A DNA stretch of 64,000 nucleotides, from assembly GCA_017462485.1 (NCBI GenBank), contig JAFTRA010000017.1, positions 62,001 to 126,000 of the forward strand, given 5' to 3'. A program made the position numbers and the translations under genes. Below are positions 42,913 through 53,604 of this stretch, one piece after another. The notes under the pieces were generated by a model, which saw nothing but the letters and a program-made list of their open reading frames with translations, searched no databases and was not told where the DNA came from. Source of the DNA: Clostridia bacterium. GTDB taxonomy: Bacteria; Bacillota; Clostridia; Oscillospirales; CAG-272. Each line of letters starts with the position of its first letter. Within the stretch, counting starts at the first letter, position 1.

Positions 42913-43908
42913 TCATCCCGAAATTATATGCATATCTGATACGTTTTCATTAGAATATTCACGAAGACTTATACCGTCATCTTCATATATATTTATAAAT
43001 CCCGATTCGGCGGAATTTAAAAATTTACGCTCTCTATCAAATTCACCGTCTGCAAACATATAGTTTTTTGCCATTTCTGCCGCAGATTTTCTGTTCAAAA
43101 CGTAATAAGAGAGCCCTCCGGAGCTAATAATCGGCTCTCCGGGCACGGTTGCATAAAAGGCTGTTTTTTTATCTTTGTTGCCTACAGCCTCTATAAAGGT
43201 TGAAATTACGTCAGCAACCTTAATATCCGTAATTACCTCTTTTTGAAACGAATTTATAACCTTAATCATATCGGGTAAGGTAAGCCCGGATAAGATTTTT
43301 CCGAACAGCGCATTGAGGAATATTTTCTGGGCGTCTATTCTTCCAAGGTCACCCATAGCATATCCCTGCCTGTAACGAACAAAGTGCTCGGCTATATTCC
43401 CGTCGATATGATTCTTACCTTTTTTCAAAACTACAGGAGCCTCGTCAGAATCAAGAACGAGCGTCATATCCTCTGAAATTTCAATATCAATTCCGCCGAT
43501 GGCATCAACGATTTTTTTAAAGGTACCAATAGTTATACCTATATATCCGTCAATCTTTGCGCCAAAGGCAGACGAGACTTCCCTACAAACCTCTCCAAGC
43601 GCTTCACTTTCGCCCTTGCCGTCGGAAAGCTTCGTCGCATAAAGCTGATTTATCTTGTTTTGCGACCTTCCAAAATTGTAGTATGTGTCACGTGGAATCT
43701 GCGCGACACGCACCGCCCCCGCGGCAGAATCGTAGCTCATAGTAAATAAAACGTCTGTGTTTTTTGCGGCATCGTCTATCCCCATAACTAGATAAACGTA
43801 TCTCTTCGAGTCATATCCCTGCACCGCATTATTAGTTGCGGGCGCGCAAGAAGTAAGTATTGCGGAAAATAAAATACAGAAGCATATAAACAAGCTAATT
43901 TTTTTCAT
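42913..43908 (-). CDS. LCP (LytR-CpsA-Psr) family lipoprotein
   Basis: Member of the family that attaches teichoic acids or other glycopolymers to peptidoglycan on the outer face of the membrane. LCP hallmarks: VMGIDDAAKNTDVLFTMSY, QIPRDTYYN, KINQLYA, GGIDIEI and RYRQGYAMGDLGRIDAQ, with the arginines and aspartates that bind the polyprenyl pyrophosphate substrate. Instead of the usual transmembrane anchor it has a lipobox (ILTSC, Cys21). The ATG at 43908 has GAGG nine bases upstream; the ATG two codons earlier is too close to it. It sits between yqeK and rsfS, normally adjacent genes. Confidence 0.9.
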   Translation of the reverse strand: MKKISLFICFCILFSAILTSCAPATNNAVQGYDSKRYVYLVMGIDDAAKNTDVLFTMSYDSAAGAVRVAQIPRDTYYNFGRSQNKINQLYATKLSDGKGESEALGEVCREVSSAFGAKIDGYIGITIGTFKKIVDAIGGIDIEISEDMTLVLDSDEAPVVLKKGKNHIDGNIAEHFVRYRQGYAMGDLGRIDAQKIFLNALFGKILSGLTLPDMIKVINSFQKEVITDIKVADVISTFIEAVGNKDKKTAFYATVPGEPIISSGGLSYYVLNRKSAAEMAKNYMFADGEFDRERKFLNSAESGFINIYEDDGISLREYSNENVSDMHIISG

Positions 43909-43972
43909 AAACATAAACCTCAAAAAATTCTTTTTGTAGCCGTAGGGCTAGTTTATGCTTATTTAGGCCTAT

Positions 43973-44602
43973 TTAATTTTGAAAATTATTCTTCAAAAGA
44001 AAGTTTCTGGTTTTATTCATTCTCGAATTGATGGGAAGACCTTGACGCAAGAGTGCGTTTTCAGCTCCGTCAATAGCCATAATGCAAGCGTTTTTAAGTC
44101 TTACTATACGCTTTTCGTAAGAATCATTCTCGATATCCGTCAAAAGTGCTTCACGAACACGGACACACGATTCAAAGACTCTCGTATCCTCTATATAATC
44201 GGACACGAATATTATCATATCGAAGAGTGTCATATCAGAGCTTCCGACCGTATGCTTTTCTGTAGCTGAAAGTATATTTTGCGTAGCAAAATCCGAAAAA
44301 TCCCTTTTAATTACTATAGGAGCCGTAAACGAATGAATGACTCCGACGGTAACAGTATCCTCATCGGTTAATGGAAATTTTTCAGCTTTCAGTAAGGAAA
44401 TCTGCTCCGAGAGAGGCATTTCTTTCGCAACGTCGTGCAAAATAGCAGCCGCTTGAAGCTCGGAAACGAAATCCGGCAAAATCAATTTGCCGAGCAGCGC
44501 TGCGCATCTTTCAACGCCAAGCGTATGTGAAAAACGCTTTTCTGACATACGTAGCGATACTCTTTTTCGCAAATCGGAAAGTTTATTTTCGGTATAATTC
44601 AT
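43973..44602 (-). CDS. yqeK: YqeK-type HD hydrolase (symmetrical Ap4A hydrolase)
   Basis: A 209-residue HD-domain protein with FSHTLGVERCA, LHDVAKEMP, GVIHSFTAPIV and MIIFVSDYIEDTR, the YqeK pattern. B. subtilis YqeK splits diadenosine tetraphosphate into two ADP. Its usual partner nadD is absent between it and yhbY. The ribosome binding site is weak (no AGGAGG within 15 bases of ATG). Confidence 0.92.
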   Translation of the reverse strand: MNYTENKLSDLRKRVSLRMSEKRFSHTLGVERCAALLGKLILPDFVSELQAAAILHDVAKEMPLSEQISLLKAEKFPLTDEDTVTVGVIHSFTAPIVIKRDFSDFATQNILSATEKHTVGSSDMTLFDMIIFVSDYIEDTRVFESCVRVREALLTDIENDSYEKRIVRLKNACIMAIDGAENALLRQGLPINSRMNKTRNFLLKNNFQN

Positions 44603-44619
44603 ATTTTAAACCGTGAGCT

Positions 44620-44910
44620 TTAATTAAGCTCGATTCTTTTCTTTTTTTCGGACTCCCTATAAAGTACGAATTTAGTTCCCACGCAGGAAACGACCTCTGA
44701 AGAAACCGCGCGTGAAATCTCCTCCGCAGCCTCCTTTGCGGTGTATCCGCTGTTTTCAAGAACTCTTACTTTTATAAGCTCACGCGCGGTAAGCGCATTT
44801 GAAATCTGATTGCATATCTCTTCTGTTATTCCGCCCTTTCCAATCTGGAAAATAGTATCCAGATTCTGCGAAAGAGAGCGAAGATATGCTCTTTGTTTAC
44901 TTGTTATCAT
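44620..44910 (-). CDS. yhbY: YhbY family RNA-binding protein (CRM domain)
   Basis: A 96-residue single CRM-domain protein; starts TSKQRAYLRSLSQNLDTIFQIGKGG with the conserved GKGG loop. Family members associate with pre-50S particles. It lies between ftsY and yqeK with AAAGGG before the start. Confidence 0.94.
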   Translation of the reverse strand: MITSKQRAYLRSLSQNLDTIFQIGKGGITEEICNQISNALTARELIKVRVLENSGYTAKEAAEEISRAVSSEVVSCVGTKFVLYRESEKKKRIELN

Positions 44911-44921
44911 ACGTATTCCCT

Positions 44922-45839
44922 TTAGTTTTCGTCGGATTCAAAGAGCGCCGCCGCAAAATCCTTAGCATCAAACGGCTTCATATCGTCAATCTGCTCGCCA
45001 ACACCGATAAATTTAACCGGTATGCCAAGCTCACGCTTGATTGAGAGTATTATTCCGCCCTTTGCGGTACCGTCAAGCTTCGTGAGTATGAGTCCCGTGA
45101 GCCGAGATGCCTCCTTAAATTCCCTTGCCTGAAGAACAGCATTCTGACCTGTCGTAGCATCAAGAACGAGAAGCGTTTCCTTTGCGCTGTCGGGCAATTC
45201 TCTTGCGATAACTCTGTCAATTTTCGCAAGCTCATCCATAAGATTCTTCTTATTGTGAAGTCTTCCTGCGGTATCAATAATCAAAACGTCGGCATTTCTG
45301 CTCTTTACAGCGCCTATTGCATCAAAAACGACTGCGGCGGGGTCAGCGCCTGCGCCCTGCTTGATTATATCAACACCCGCTCTGTCGCACCAAACGGAAA
45401 GCTGCTCTGCCGCAGCCGCGCGGAACGTATCCGCAGCCGCAACAACAACCTTTTTCCCCTGCGATTTAAGCTCCTTTGCGATTTTTCCTATCGAGGTAGT
45501 TTTTCCTACACCGTTTACACCTACAATAAGGATTACAGAGGGCTTTGTCGAAAGATTAAGCGGCTCGTGCTCGCCAATAAGAGAACGAAGCATATCAAGA
45601 AGAGCCTCCTTGACTTCATCAGCTTCCTTGATTTTATTGTCCTTTACGTATTCACGGAGCTCATCAAGAATCTCTTCAGTGGTGCTTACACCTATATCAG
45701 CGGAAATAAGCAGCTCCTCAAGCTCATCAAAAAGGTCCTCATCAACCTTTCTGAAAGCTTTGAAAAGAGCATCTATTTTTCCGACAATTGCATTTTTCGT
45801 CTTAAAAAGACCGTTTTTTAATTTATCAAAGAAACCCAT
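44922..45839 (-). CDS. ftsY: Signal recognition particle receptor FtsY
   Basis: SRP receptor GTPase that docks ribosome-SRP complexes at the membrane. The 305 residues have the N domain (residues 1-95), then G1 [27 protein letters not shown]3 DTAGR, G4 [10 protein letters not shown] and the closing [13 protein letters not shown]. The acidic A domain is essentially absent, as in many Gram-positives; the basic amphipathic N-terminus ([14 protein letters not shown]) likely serves as membrane anchor. ATG overlaps the smc stop codon (TAATG). Confidence 0.97.
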   Translation of the reverse strand: MGFFDKLKNGLFKTKNAIVGKIDALFKAFRKVDEDLFDELEELLISADIGVSTTEEILDELREYVKDNKIKEADEVKEALLDMLRSLIGEHEPLNLSTKPSVILIVGVNGVGKTTSIGKIAKELKSQGKKVVVAAADTFRAAAAEQLSVWCDRAGVDIIKQGAGADPAAVVFDAIGAVKSRNADVLIIDTAGRLHNKKNLMDELAKIDRVIARELPDSAKETLLVLDATTGQNAVLQAREFKEASRLTGLILTKLDGTAKGGIILSIKRELGIPVKFIGVGEQIDDMKPFDAKDFAAALFESDEN

Positions 45840-48800
45840 TAACCGAGCAACTCCTTCTGTTTACCTTCAATTTCATCAACGTTAAGCTCTATCGCCTGCG
45901 AAATTCCGCGCTGGGGCATCGTAACGCCGTAAAGTCTGTTACCTACCTCCATAGTTCCGCGGCGGTGAGTAATAAGAATAAACTGCGTATCGCTTGCAAG
46001 CTTCTTAACGTATTCGCCAAATCTAAAAACGTTAACCTCGTCAAGCGCAGCCTCAATCTCGTCAAGAATACAGAAAGGCGTAGGATTAACCTTAAGTATC
46101 GCAAAGAGAAGCGCTATCGCGACGAATGACTGCTCACCGCCCGAAAGAAGCGACATACTCTTAATGATTTTGCCGGGAGGCGCCGCCTTGATTTCAATAC
46201 CCGACGTAAGAACGTCCTCAGGATCAACGAGGTTAAGCTCCGCGCTTCCTCCGCCGAACAGCTCCTTAAAGGTTATTCCGAAGTTCTTGTTTATAGCCTC
46301 GAATGCGGTAACGAAGCTTGTACGCATTTCTTCTTCGAGTCTTGCTATAATGCCAACAAGCTCGTCGTAGGAATTTGTAAGGTCCACGTACTGCGTATTA
46401 AGCGCGTCGTAACGCATCTTTACCTCTGCGTATTCCTCTATTGCCTGCGGATTGTAATTTCCAAGTGCGCGAAGCTTTGCGCGGCTTGAGGATTGAACGT
46501 GAGCCACTTCGTCACGGTTTTCAGCCGTTACGGCAGGATATCCGAGGGCTACGGCATCCTCGTAGGAAATTTCATAATCGTCCCAAAGCTGCGCTCCGAG
46601 CTTCTCCTGTCTTTCTTTAAGACGAGTCACGTTGTTCTCATCGTTCAAAACAGCCTGATAGCAAACGTCGCGGCTCGAGGATCTTTCCTTGAGCTTTACT
46701 CTTATTTCGGAAAGCGTTTTATCGAACTCATCATTACCCGCTTCAAGAGCGCGACGCTCGTCGTTAAGCTTCTGTATTTCAGCCTCAAGCGCTCTTGACT
46801 CTGTCTCATTCTGCGCTTTTGTTTCATCAATAGAGTCACGCTTCATCTCTATATCCGAGATTCTCCGCTCCTGAATTCTTCTCTCTTCGGCAAGATCACT
46901 AAGACGCTCGTCGATAGAAGCAATCATCTGCTCAAGACTTTCTATATCCTTACGCGCTTCCGTTGCCTTTACGAAAATTTCATTTGCCTTCTGACCGTAT
47001 TCGTCATATTTCTCGTCGAGAACTCCCATCTCCTCCGAGCGTTTCTCGCGAAACTCCTTAAGAGCTTCAATACGTTCAACGTTAGCGTTATATTCAGCGG
47101 TAAGATTTGTAATCTCCTCTTCCGCCTTTGACTGCTGACCTATAAGATTATTATAGTCAAACTTAAGTTTTTCTACAATATTGCGGTTTGCGTTATATTT
47201 AGCGTTTGCATTGTCAAGAGCGGCAAACTGACCTCTTGAGAGAGTCAAAAGAAGCTCTTTTTCCTGCTCCGCCGCTTTTCCTTTTTCTACCGCTTCCTTG
47301 TTTTCGGAGTTGATTTCAAGGATAGCGTCCTCGTATTCCTTAATTTTGCCTCCGAGCGCTTCGCCCTTTTCCTTTAGAGCGTTTATCTCTGTAAGACGTG
47401 AAAGAATACCGCTGTCCCTTTTAGCGCTACCGCCCGTGAATGCACCGCCCGCATTGATAACCTGACCGTCAAGAGTAACTATCTTTACCTTGTAGTTAAG
47501 CTTTTTAGCGGCAACGGACGCATTATCTATATTGTCGAATACAACCGTACGAAGAAGTAAAAATTCGATTATAGACCTATAGCTTTTATCGGTAGAAACA
47601 AGCGTATCCGCTCTTCCTACAAAGCCCTCAAAGGTTTTTGAGCGCTTTATCTCATCCGTCTCGCTTGCGGGACGGATAGCCGTTATAGGATAGAACGTAG
47701 CCCTTCCGGCATTAGCGCGCTTAAGCGAATATATAGCAGCCTTTGCGGTAGCTTCGTCGTCAACTACTATATTCTGAAGGCTTCCGCCGAGCGCTGTTTC
47801 TATTGCCGTTATATATGCTTTATCAACGTTTATGAGCGATGAAAGCGGACCGTGGATTTTTCCGGGAGTGTCAAGGCTTCCGTTGTTATACTCACGCATA
47901 ACGAACTTAATGCTTTCGCTGTATCCCTCGAAATGCTCGACCATCTTCTGAAGAACGCTTGCTCTTTGCAAAAGCTCGTCTTTTTGAAGCTTAACGGCAT
48001 TCAAAGAATCAATAATCTGCGCTTTTTCTTCAGTGAGTGCTTCAACCTTCTCTGCGCATTCCTTTATAATCTCGTCCTTTTCGCCTATTTTGGACTTAAA
48101 GCCTGCGGCGTTAGCCTCTGCCTTGTCCGCTTCCTCTTTCAAAGCAAGTCCCTCTTGCTCATACTTTTCGATTTCAGCTTCAAGGTCCTGTGACTTTGTT
48201 CCGTCTGCAACCTTTGAGTTCTTCAAAACGTCTATTCTGACCTTTATATCAGTTGCTGAATTTTCTTCCACCGTAAGCTCGTCAAGAGCTTCCTCAAGCT
48301 CGCGCTTAATTGCCTCTACCTTAATGGAGATTTCCTGCTGCAAGGACAAGAACTCTAGCTTCTCGTCCATAAGCTTCTTATGCTCGCCGACCTGCTCCTC
48401 GCGTCTTTCGTCATATCCCGCTCTGGTCTTCGAAACGTTTTCAGCGCTCTTATTTATCTCGTCGATACGCTCGTTACACTGCGCAATAAGCTCTGCTGAA
48501 TGAGCGAACTGAGACTCGGCAACTCTGAGAGCGTTATCGAGTCTGTGAAGCTCTTCTGTGGTTTCTCTTATTTTATCGAATACACGTCCCGAATTAGCTT
48601 TGTTTTCCTGCAGCTTATTGAAAATATCATCGTTCTGGGCGTTCAAATCATTGATTATCTGCTCAACGATTTCAAGCTCATGACGTGAAAGCTTTAACGC
48701 GTTCTCCGCATTTTCGATATCTTCTCTTATCTGCTTGGTATCATAAAGCCAAAGCGAAACGTCGGCGCGTTTTTTCTCCTCGTATATAGCGAGACCCTTA

Positions 48801-49444
48801 CGTGCCTTTTCGGCTTCCTTTTCAAGCGGACCTACTCTGTTTTCAAGCTCTGTCAAAATATCCTTGACACGATCAAGGTTATCCTGCGTGTTTTTAAGCT
48901 TTCTTTCGGATTCCTCTTTTCTGTGACGGTATTTCGAAATACCTGCCGCCTCTTCAAATATATTACGGCGCTCGTCACTCTTTTTAGATACGATTTCGGC
49001 AACCTTACCCTGACCTATGATAGAATAACCCTCGCGTCCTACACCGGTGTTCATAAAGAGCTCATAAATATCACGAAGTCTTTTAGGCTCGCGGTTAATG
49101 AGATATTCACTGTCTCCGGTTCTGTAATAACGTCTGGTTACCACTACCTCGTCAAATTCCGAATCAAGACGGTGCTCGGGGTCGGAGTTATCGAAAGTAA
49201 CCGAAACCTCCGCAAATCCCATAGGACGTCTCTCGTCGGTACCGCCGAAAATAACGTCTTCCATCTTCGTTCCTCGAATATTACGGCTCGAAAGCTCACC
49301 GAGAACCCAACGCATAGCATCGGAAATGTTGGACTTACCGCTTCCGTTAGGTCCGACTATAACCGTCGCTCCGCGCTCGAACGTTAAAACCGTTCTGTTC
49401 GGGAATGACTTAAAACCGTGTAACTCAAGTGATTTTAAATACAT
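45839..49444 (-). CDS. smc: Chromosome segregation protein SMC
   Basis: Condensin ATPase of 1201 residues. Head: Walker [14 protein letters not shown] near residue 32, signature [16 protein letters not shown] and Walker [14 protein letters not shown] near the C-terminus. Two long coiled coils (about 170-500 and 670-1020) flank a hinge (about 520-660; [30 protein letters not shown]). Its kleisin partner ScpA begins at 63560. AAAGGA precedes the ATG. Confidence 0.98.
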   Translation of the reverse strand: MYLKSLELHGFKSFPNRTVLTFERGATVIVGPNGSGKSNISDAMRWVLGELSSRNIRGTKMEDVIFGGTDERRPMGFAEVSVTFDNSDPEHRLDSEFDEVVVTRRYYRTGDSEYLINREPKRLRDIYELFMNTGVGREGYSIIGQGKVAEIVSKKSDERRNIFEEAAGISKYRHRKEESERKLKNTQDNLDRVKDILTELENRVGPLEKEAEKARKGLAIYEEKKRADVSLWLYDTKQIREDIENAENALKLSRHELEIVEQIINDLNAQNDDIFNKLQENKANSGRVFDKIRETTEELHRLDNALRVAESQFAHSAELIAQCNERIDEINKSAENVSKTRAGYDERREEQVGEHKKLMDEKLEFLSLQQEISIKVEAIKRELEEALDELTVEENSATDIKVRIDVLKNSKVADGTKSQDLEAEIEKYEQEGLALKEEADKAEANAAGFKSKIGEKDEIIKECAEKVEALTEEKAQIIDSLNAVKLQKDELLQRASVLQKMVEHFEGYSESIKFVMREYNNGSLDTPGKIHGPLSSLINVDKAYITAIETALGGSLQNIVVDDEATAKAAIYSLKRANAGRATFYPITAIRPASETDEIKRSKTFEGFVGRADTLVSTDKSYRSIIEFLLLRTVVFDNIDNASVAAKKLNYKVKIVTLDGQVINAGGAFTGGSAKRDSGILSRLTEINALKEKGEALGGKIKEYEDAILEINSENKEAVEKGKAAEQEKELLLTLSRGQFAALDNANAKYNANRNIVEKLKFDYNNLIGQQSKAEEEITNLTAEYNANVERIEALKEFREKRSEEMGVLDEKYDEYGQKANEIFVKATEARKDIESLEQMIASIDERLSDLAEERRIQERRISDIEMKRDSIDETKAQNETESRALEAEIQKLNDERRALEAGNDEFDKTLSEIRVKLKERSSSRDVCYQAVLNDENNVTRLKERQEKLGAQLWDDYEISYEDAVALGYPAVTAENRDEVAHVQSSSRAKLRALGNYNPQAIEEYAEVKMRYDALNTQYVDLTNSYDELVGIIARLEEEMRTSFVTAFEAINKNFGITFKELFGGGSAELNLVDPEDVLTSGIEIKAAPPGKIIKSMSLLSGGEQSFVAIALLFAILKVNPTPFCILDEIEAALDEVNVFRFGEYVKKLASDTQFILITHRRGTMEVGNRLYGVTMPQRGISQAIELNVDEIEGKQKELLG

Positions 49445-50474
49445 TTTGTTTCCTTTCTTCCGCTTTTAGAAACACGTCGTATGGAATAATCTCGTCCTTT
49501 TCAACAACCTTTAAGGTTTTGATTCCGTGCTCCTGAAGAAGTCGAATTTTGTTCTTTTTATGCTGACCGATAACCCTTGAAGTATGACCCTTTGCCACGT
49601 TCAAGATTAAATCGGAATAATTTTCTTTATTTGAATCGGCAAGTAGTTTTACAATCCTACCGTAATAATACTCGCTCTCAACAAGCTCCCCGATAGCGGC
49701 GTGATTCGGACCTGCATAGTACGTAGAATCGCTATGCAAATTTTCAGAATCGCAAAGACCGATGCGCAAAACCTTGACACCCGCTTTTATGAAGACCTCG
49801 AAAGCCTTTGCCGAGCGCACGACAGCATCGTCGAGCGTAATAGGAACGTATTTTTTGCTTTCAGTCATTTTGCAAAGCTCTGTTCCCCGAAAAACTATCG
49901 TTGGATATATTCTCGCCTCATCCGCTCCCACGGACAAAATAAATTCCGCCGTTGCTACCTCATCATCAATGCTTGCTCCGGGAAGTCCTATCATCATCTG
50001 ACCGCCAAGCTTAAAATCGTGCGACTTTATTTTGAGGCAAGCCTCACGGGCAGAATCAAAGCCGTGCCCTCGTCTTGATGCCAAAAGAACCTTATCGGAT
50101 ACGCTCTGTATCCCAAGCTCAACGGTAGTGACACCGTAGTGCTTAAGTATATCCAGAATCTCGTCGTTTATATAATCGGGACGGGTTGAGCATCTGATTG
50201 ATGAAATTCTGCCTTGAATTAAATAGCTGTTTGCTATTTTTAAAAGATTTTCCATCAAATTTATGTCAATTCCCGTAAACGAGCCGCCAAAGAATGCTAT
50301 TTCAGCATCGGTATCGGAATCAATAGTAGAAAGCGACGATTCGATAATAGGAATAACGCTTTCTGCTGAAAACTCATTCACTCCCGATATTATTCTTTGA
50401 TTGCAGAAAACGCAATCGTTCGGGCAGCCTAAATGCGGAATAAATACCGGTATATTAACGTGCCTTGTCTTCAT
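49425..50474 (-). CDS. Elp3-like radical SAM protein
   Basis: A 349-residue radical SAM protein whose cluster cysteines appear in LGCPNDCVFCNQR. It shows TVELGIQSVSDKVL and the long N-terminal SAM core typical of the Elp3-like group, but lacks the C-terminal acetyltransferase domain of true Elp3. Clostridial genomes commonly keep this gene between rnc and smc. The frame is open to 50570, but the conserved start MKTRHVNIPVFIPH is at 50474, with only a weak GGCGG upstream. The 3' end overlaps smc by 20 bases. Substrate unknown; tRNA modification is a guess. Confidence 0.88.
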   Translation of the reverse strand: MKTRHVNIPVFIPHLGCPNDCVFCNQRIISGVNEFSAESVIPIIESSLSTIDSDTDAEIAFFGGSFTGIDINLMENLLKIANSYLIQGRISSIRCSTRPDYINDEILDILKHYGVTTVELGIQSVSDKVLLASRRGHGFDSAREACLKIKSHDFKLGGQMMIGLPGASIDDEVATAEFILSVGADEARIYPTIVFRGTELCKMTESKKYVPITLDDAVVRSAKAFEVFIKAGVKVLRIGLCDSENLHSDSTYYAGPNHAAIGELVESEYYYGRIVKLLADSNKENYSDLILNVAKGHTSRVIGQHKKNKIRLLQEHGIKTLKVVEKDEIIPYDVFLKAEERKQNVFKIT

Positions 50475-50484
50475 CGCTACCGCC

Positions 50485-51201
50485 CTACGTTTTAAAGCCG
50501 AAAAGCTCAAGAGCGCGCTTTGCCGCCTGCATTTCCGCATCCTTTTTATTGAATGCGCTGCCCTTGCCAACGACGTTGTTGTTAACCTTGGCTATAACCG
50601 TAAATTCCTTTTTATGCTCGGGTCCCTTCTCGGCAATAACCTCATACTCTAAAACAGCTGAGCCGTCCTTTTCAACGAACTGCTGGAGCATCGTTTTGTA
50701 ATCGGGAGTGCCGACCTGAGAAACGTTTGCGAATTCATCGGAAAACAAATTAACGATTACTTTTTTGTAATCCTCCGAGCCGCTTACCCTTTTACTGTCT
50801 ATATATACGGCGGCAATAACCGCTTCAAGCGCATCCGCCAAAACCTTTGGACGTGTTCTGCAATCGGACTCCTCACCTCTGCCGAGGTGAACATAATCAC
50901 CGAGCTTTATTTTTCTTGCGATACCGGCAAGAGTCTTTTCGCATACGAGATGCTGACGTATTCTCGTCAGCTTTCCCTCATCGAGCGACTTATAATTATC
51001 GTAAAGATACTCGGAAATAACCATTTCCAAGATTGCGTCACCAAGGAACTCAAGTCTCTCGTTGGAAGGAATTGAAAGTCCACGGCTTTTATATTCGTTT
51101 GAATAGGAGGAGTGAGTAAGCGCATTTTCTATATATTCGGTATTAGAAAATTTATATCCTATAACCTCTGTAAGCGATTCAAAGCTTTTACCTATCGCCA
51201 T
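50485..51201 (-). CDS. rnc: Ribonuclease III
   Basis: Double-strand-specific endoribonuclease for rRNA and mRNA processing. Residues 1-150 form the RNase III domain with the signature NERLEFLGDAILEM; the second acidic site is in ALEAVIAAVYIDS. Residues 165-235 are a dsRNA-binding domain (GKGSAFNKKDAEMQAAKRAL). 238 residues, GGAGGAG upstream. Confidence 0.97.
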   Translation of the reverse strand: MAIGKSFESLTEVIGYKFSNTEYIENALTHSSYSNEYKSRGLSIPSNERLEFLGDAILEMVISEYLYDNYKSLDEGKLTRIRQHLVCEKTLAGIARKIKLGDYVHLGRGEESDCRTRPKVLADALEAVIAAVYIDSKRVSGSEDYKKVIVNLFSDEFANVSQVGTPDYKTMLQQFVEKDGSAVLEYEVIAEKGPEHKKEFTVIAKVNNNVVGKGSAFNKKDAEMQAAKRALELFGFKT

Positions 51202-51226
51202 TATTCTCCTCCTTCTCTTTTTCTTT

Positions 51227-52264
51227 TTACGTCTGGTCGTAAAGCTTCTCTACGTCTGCAAGAAGCTTCTTATCGTCATAATCAAGCGCAAAGCTTGCGA
51301 TATCATCGTTTATACCCGTATTTACAAAGAATATAGCCTGACGCACAGCATTCTTTATCGCCTTCGCATCTGAAGAGCCGTGAGCTTTAATTACGGGCTT
51401 TGATATACCGAGCAGCGGCGCTCCGCCGTGCTCAGATGAGTCAAACTGAGTTTTAAGGTCCTTGATTTTCGCCTTCATAGTCAAGGTGGAAGCCATCGTT
51501 ACAACGTTTGTACGAAGCACGTCCTTGAGAGTTCCCATAAGAAATTTACCCATACCCTCTACCGATTTCAAGAAGATATTTCCGGTATATCCGTCGCAAA
51601 CGAGAACGTCGCAGGTATCAAACGGAACCGTTTTTGCCTCAACGTTTCCAACGAAGTTAAGTCCGCTTTCGGAAAGCATCTGATATGACTCAATCTGCAA
51701 AGCGTTACCCTTGTTGTATTCTGTTCCGTTATTAAGCTGTCCGATTCGTGGACGCTCTACGTTGTATATCTTTTCCATATACTTCGCGCCCATAAAAGCG
51801 AACTGAACGATATTATCCGACGTAACGTTAAGGTTTGCGCCGGAGTCCATAAGTAATACGGGGCAAGTGAGGGGCAAAATCGAAGCAATCGCCGCTCTGT
51901 TTATACCCATAATTCTCTTAACTATAAGAGTTGCTCCCGTTATCAAAGCGCCTGTATTTCCCGCGCTTACAAAAGCGTCAGCTTCGCCTGCGGCAAGCAT
52001 TTTAAGTCCGATGCTCATAGAGGATTCACGTTTTTCGCGAACTACGGCAAGCGCGCGGTCTTCCATATTTATAACGTCGGGAGCGTGACGGATAGTTATA
52101 CTTCCAAGCTGCAATTCATTCTGAACAACAACGTCGGAAATAACGTTTTCGTCACCTACGACTATTATTTCATGCTCTTTATATTCATTAGATGCTTCAA
52201 TAGCGCCCTTTATAAGCTCAAGTGGTGCATTATCACCGCTCATTACGTCAACTATGATTTTCAT
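51227..52264 (-). CDS. plsX: Phosphate acyltransferase PlsX
   Basis: Makes acyl-phosphate from acyl-ACP for phosphatidic acid synthesis. Starts [19 protein letters not shown], with [14 protein letters not shown] and MDSGANLNV and the later [14 protein letters not shown]. 345 residues. The start overlaps the trmFO stop (ATGA). The acpP gene that often separates plsX and rnc is missing here. Confidence 0.96.
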   Translation of the reverse strand: MKIIVDVMSGDNAPLELIKGAIEASNEYKEHEIIVVGDENVISDVVVQNELQLGSITIRHAPDVINMEDRALAVVREKRESSMSIGLKMLAAGEADAFVSAGNTGALITGATLIVKRIMGINRAAIASILPLTCPVLLMDSGANLNVTSDNIVQFAFMGAKYMEKIYNVERPRIGQLNNGTEYNKGNALQIESYQMLSESGLNFVGNVEAKTVPFDTCDVLVCDGYTGNIFLKSVEGMGKFLMGTLKDVLRTNVVTMASTLTMKAKIKDLKTQFDSSEHGGAPLLGISKPVIKAHGSSDAKAIKNAVRQAIFFVNTGINDDIASFALDYDDKKLLADVEKLYDQT

Positions 52265-53604
52265 ATATTATTGAAGTCCAGAAAGCTTTGGCTTATAATT
52301 TCGAGCGAGCGCTCTGCATAAGCTTCATTTCTGCACTTTTTTCCTCCTTTAATTTTTTTATCAAACGGAGCTATTATACCAAAATTCGCATTCATAGGCT
52401 GGAAATGAGAAGAAACGCCGCCTTCGGAAACGTATGCCGCAAGCGCTCCGATTTCAGTCTCCCTCGGGAAGACGATAGACTCCTTTAAAAGAGCCAAACG
52501 AGCCGCGTTTATTCCGGCTACGAATCCCGACGAGGTGGATTCAACGTACCCCTCAACGCCAGTCATCTGACCTGCGAAGAACAAATTAGGGTATTCCCTC
52601 ATCGCATAAGTACGGGTAAGCTTACCCGGAGAATTTATATACGTATTTCTATGCATAACTCCGTATCTGAAAAACTCTGCGTTTTCAAGTCCGGGAATCA
52701 TTCTGAAAACACGCTTTTGCTCACCAAACGTGAGGTGAGTTTGAAATCCTACGATATTATACATCGTACCCTCACGGTTTTCACGTCTTAACTGCACTGT
52801 GGCAAAAGCATCTTCACCCGTTTTTGGTACAGGAAGTCCAACAGGCTTCATAGGACCGAATCTCAAGGTGTCATAACCTCTCGACGCCATAACCTCAACG
52901 GGCATACAGCCCTCGAATACCGTAAGGTCCTCTTGAAGCTCACTGTCAAACTGCTTAAGAGGAGCGGTTTCTGCCGTTACGAGCGCTTTATAAAAAGCGT
53001 CGTATTCCTCTTTTGTCATAGGGCAATTCAAATAATCCTCGGGGTCACCCTTACCGTATCTTGAAGCATAAAACGCTTTCGTCATATCAACCGTCGAGAA
53101 GTCAACGATAGGAGCTGCCGCATCAAAGAAGTGAAGCTCGCCGCCACCCGTTATTTCACTGACTGCTTTTGCCATTGACTCTGACGTTAAGGGACCGGTT
53201 GCCACAACGGTAATTACGTCTTTATCTATACTTGTAACTTCCTCTTCGTGAACGGTTATAAGAGGATTGCTTTTGATTTTTTCAGTAACGTAACTGCTGA
53301 AATCTTCTCTGTTAACGGCAAGGGCGCTTCCCGCGGGAACTTCGTTTGCGTATGCCGCTTCCATTATAAGCGAGCCCATTTTTGAAAGCTCTTCCTTTAA
53401 AAGTCCCACAGCGTTATTCAGCTGATTTGAGCGTAAGGAATTAGAGCAGACGAGCTCGGCAAAATTGTTACTGTGGTGCGCAGGCGTATGCTTTTTGGGC
53501 TTCATCTCATAAAGGTCTACGGCAACACCCATTTTCGCAATTTGCCATGCAGCTTCAGAGCCGGCAAGACCCGCGCCTATTACAACTACTTTTTTATCAG
53601 TCAT
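52261..53604 (-). CDS. trmFO: Folate-dependent tRNA (uracil-54-C5)-methyltransferase TrmFO
   Basis: Flavoprotein making ribothymidine at tRNA position 54, using methylenetetrahydrofolate. N-terminal FAD motif [12 protein letters not shown], the loop [17 protein letters not shown] with the cysteine near the active site, and [18 protein letters not shown] near the C-terminus. A TTG one codon upstream (53607) is possible, but ATG at 53604 overlaps the topA stop (TGATG) and is chosen. This enzyme is restricted mostly to Bacillota and relatives. Confidence 0.96.
   Translation of the reverse strand: MTDKKVVVIGAGLAGSEAAWQIAKMGVAVDLYEMKPKKHTPAHHSNNFAELVCSNSLRSNQLNNAVGLLKEELSKMGSLIMEAAYANEVPAGSALAVNREDFSSYVTEKIKSNPLITVHEEEVTSIDKDVITVVATGPLTSESMAKAVSEITGGGELHFFDAAAPIVDFSTVDMTKAFYASRYGKGDPEDYLNCPMTKEEYDAFYKALVTAETAPLKQFDSELQEDLTVFEGCMPVEVMASRGYDTLRFGPMKPVGLPVPKTGEDAFATVQLRRENREGTMYNIVGFQTHLTFGEQKRVFRMIPGLENAEFFRYGVMHRNTYINSPGKLTRTYAMREYPNLFFAGQMTGVEGYVESTSSGFVAGINAARLALLKESIVFPRETEIGALAAYVSEGGVSSHFQPMNANFGIIAPFDKKIKGGKKCRNEAYAERSLEIISQSFLDFNNI

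Noticed and set aside
45255..45885. Long plus-strand frames opposite ftsY, and similar ones opposite dnaE, smc and topA
   Set aside because: Shadows produced by codon bias of the conserved genes on the opposite strand.
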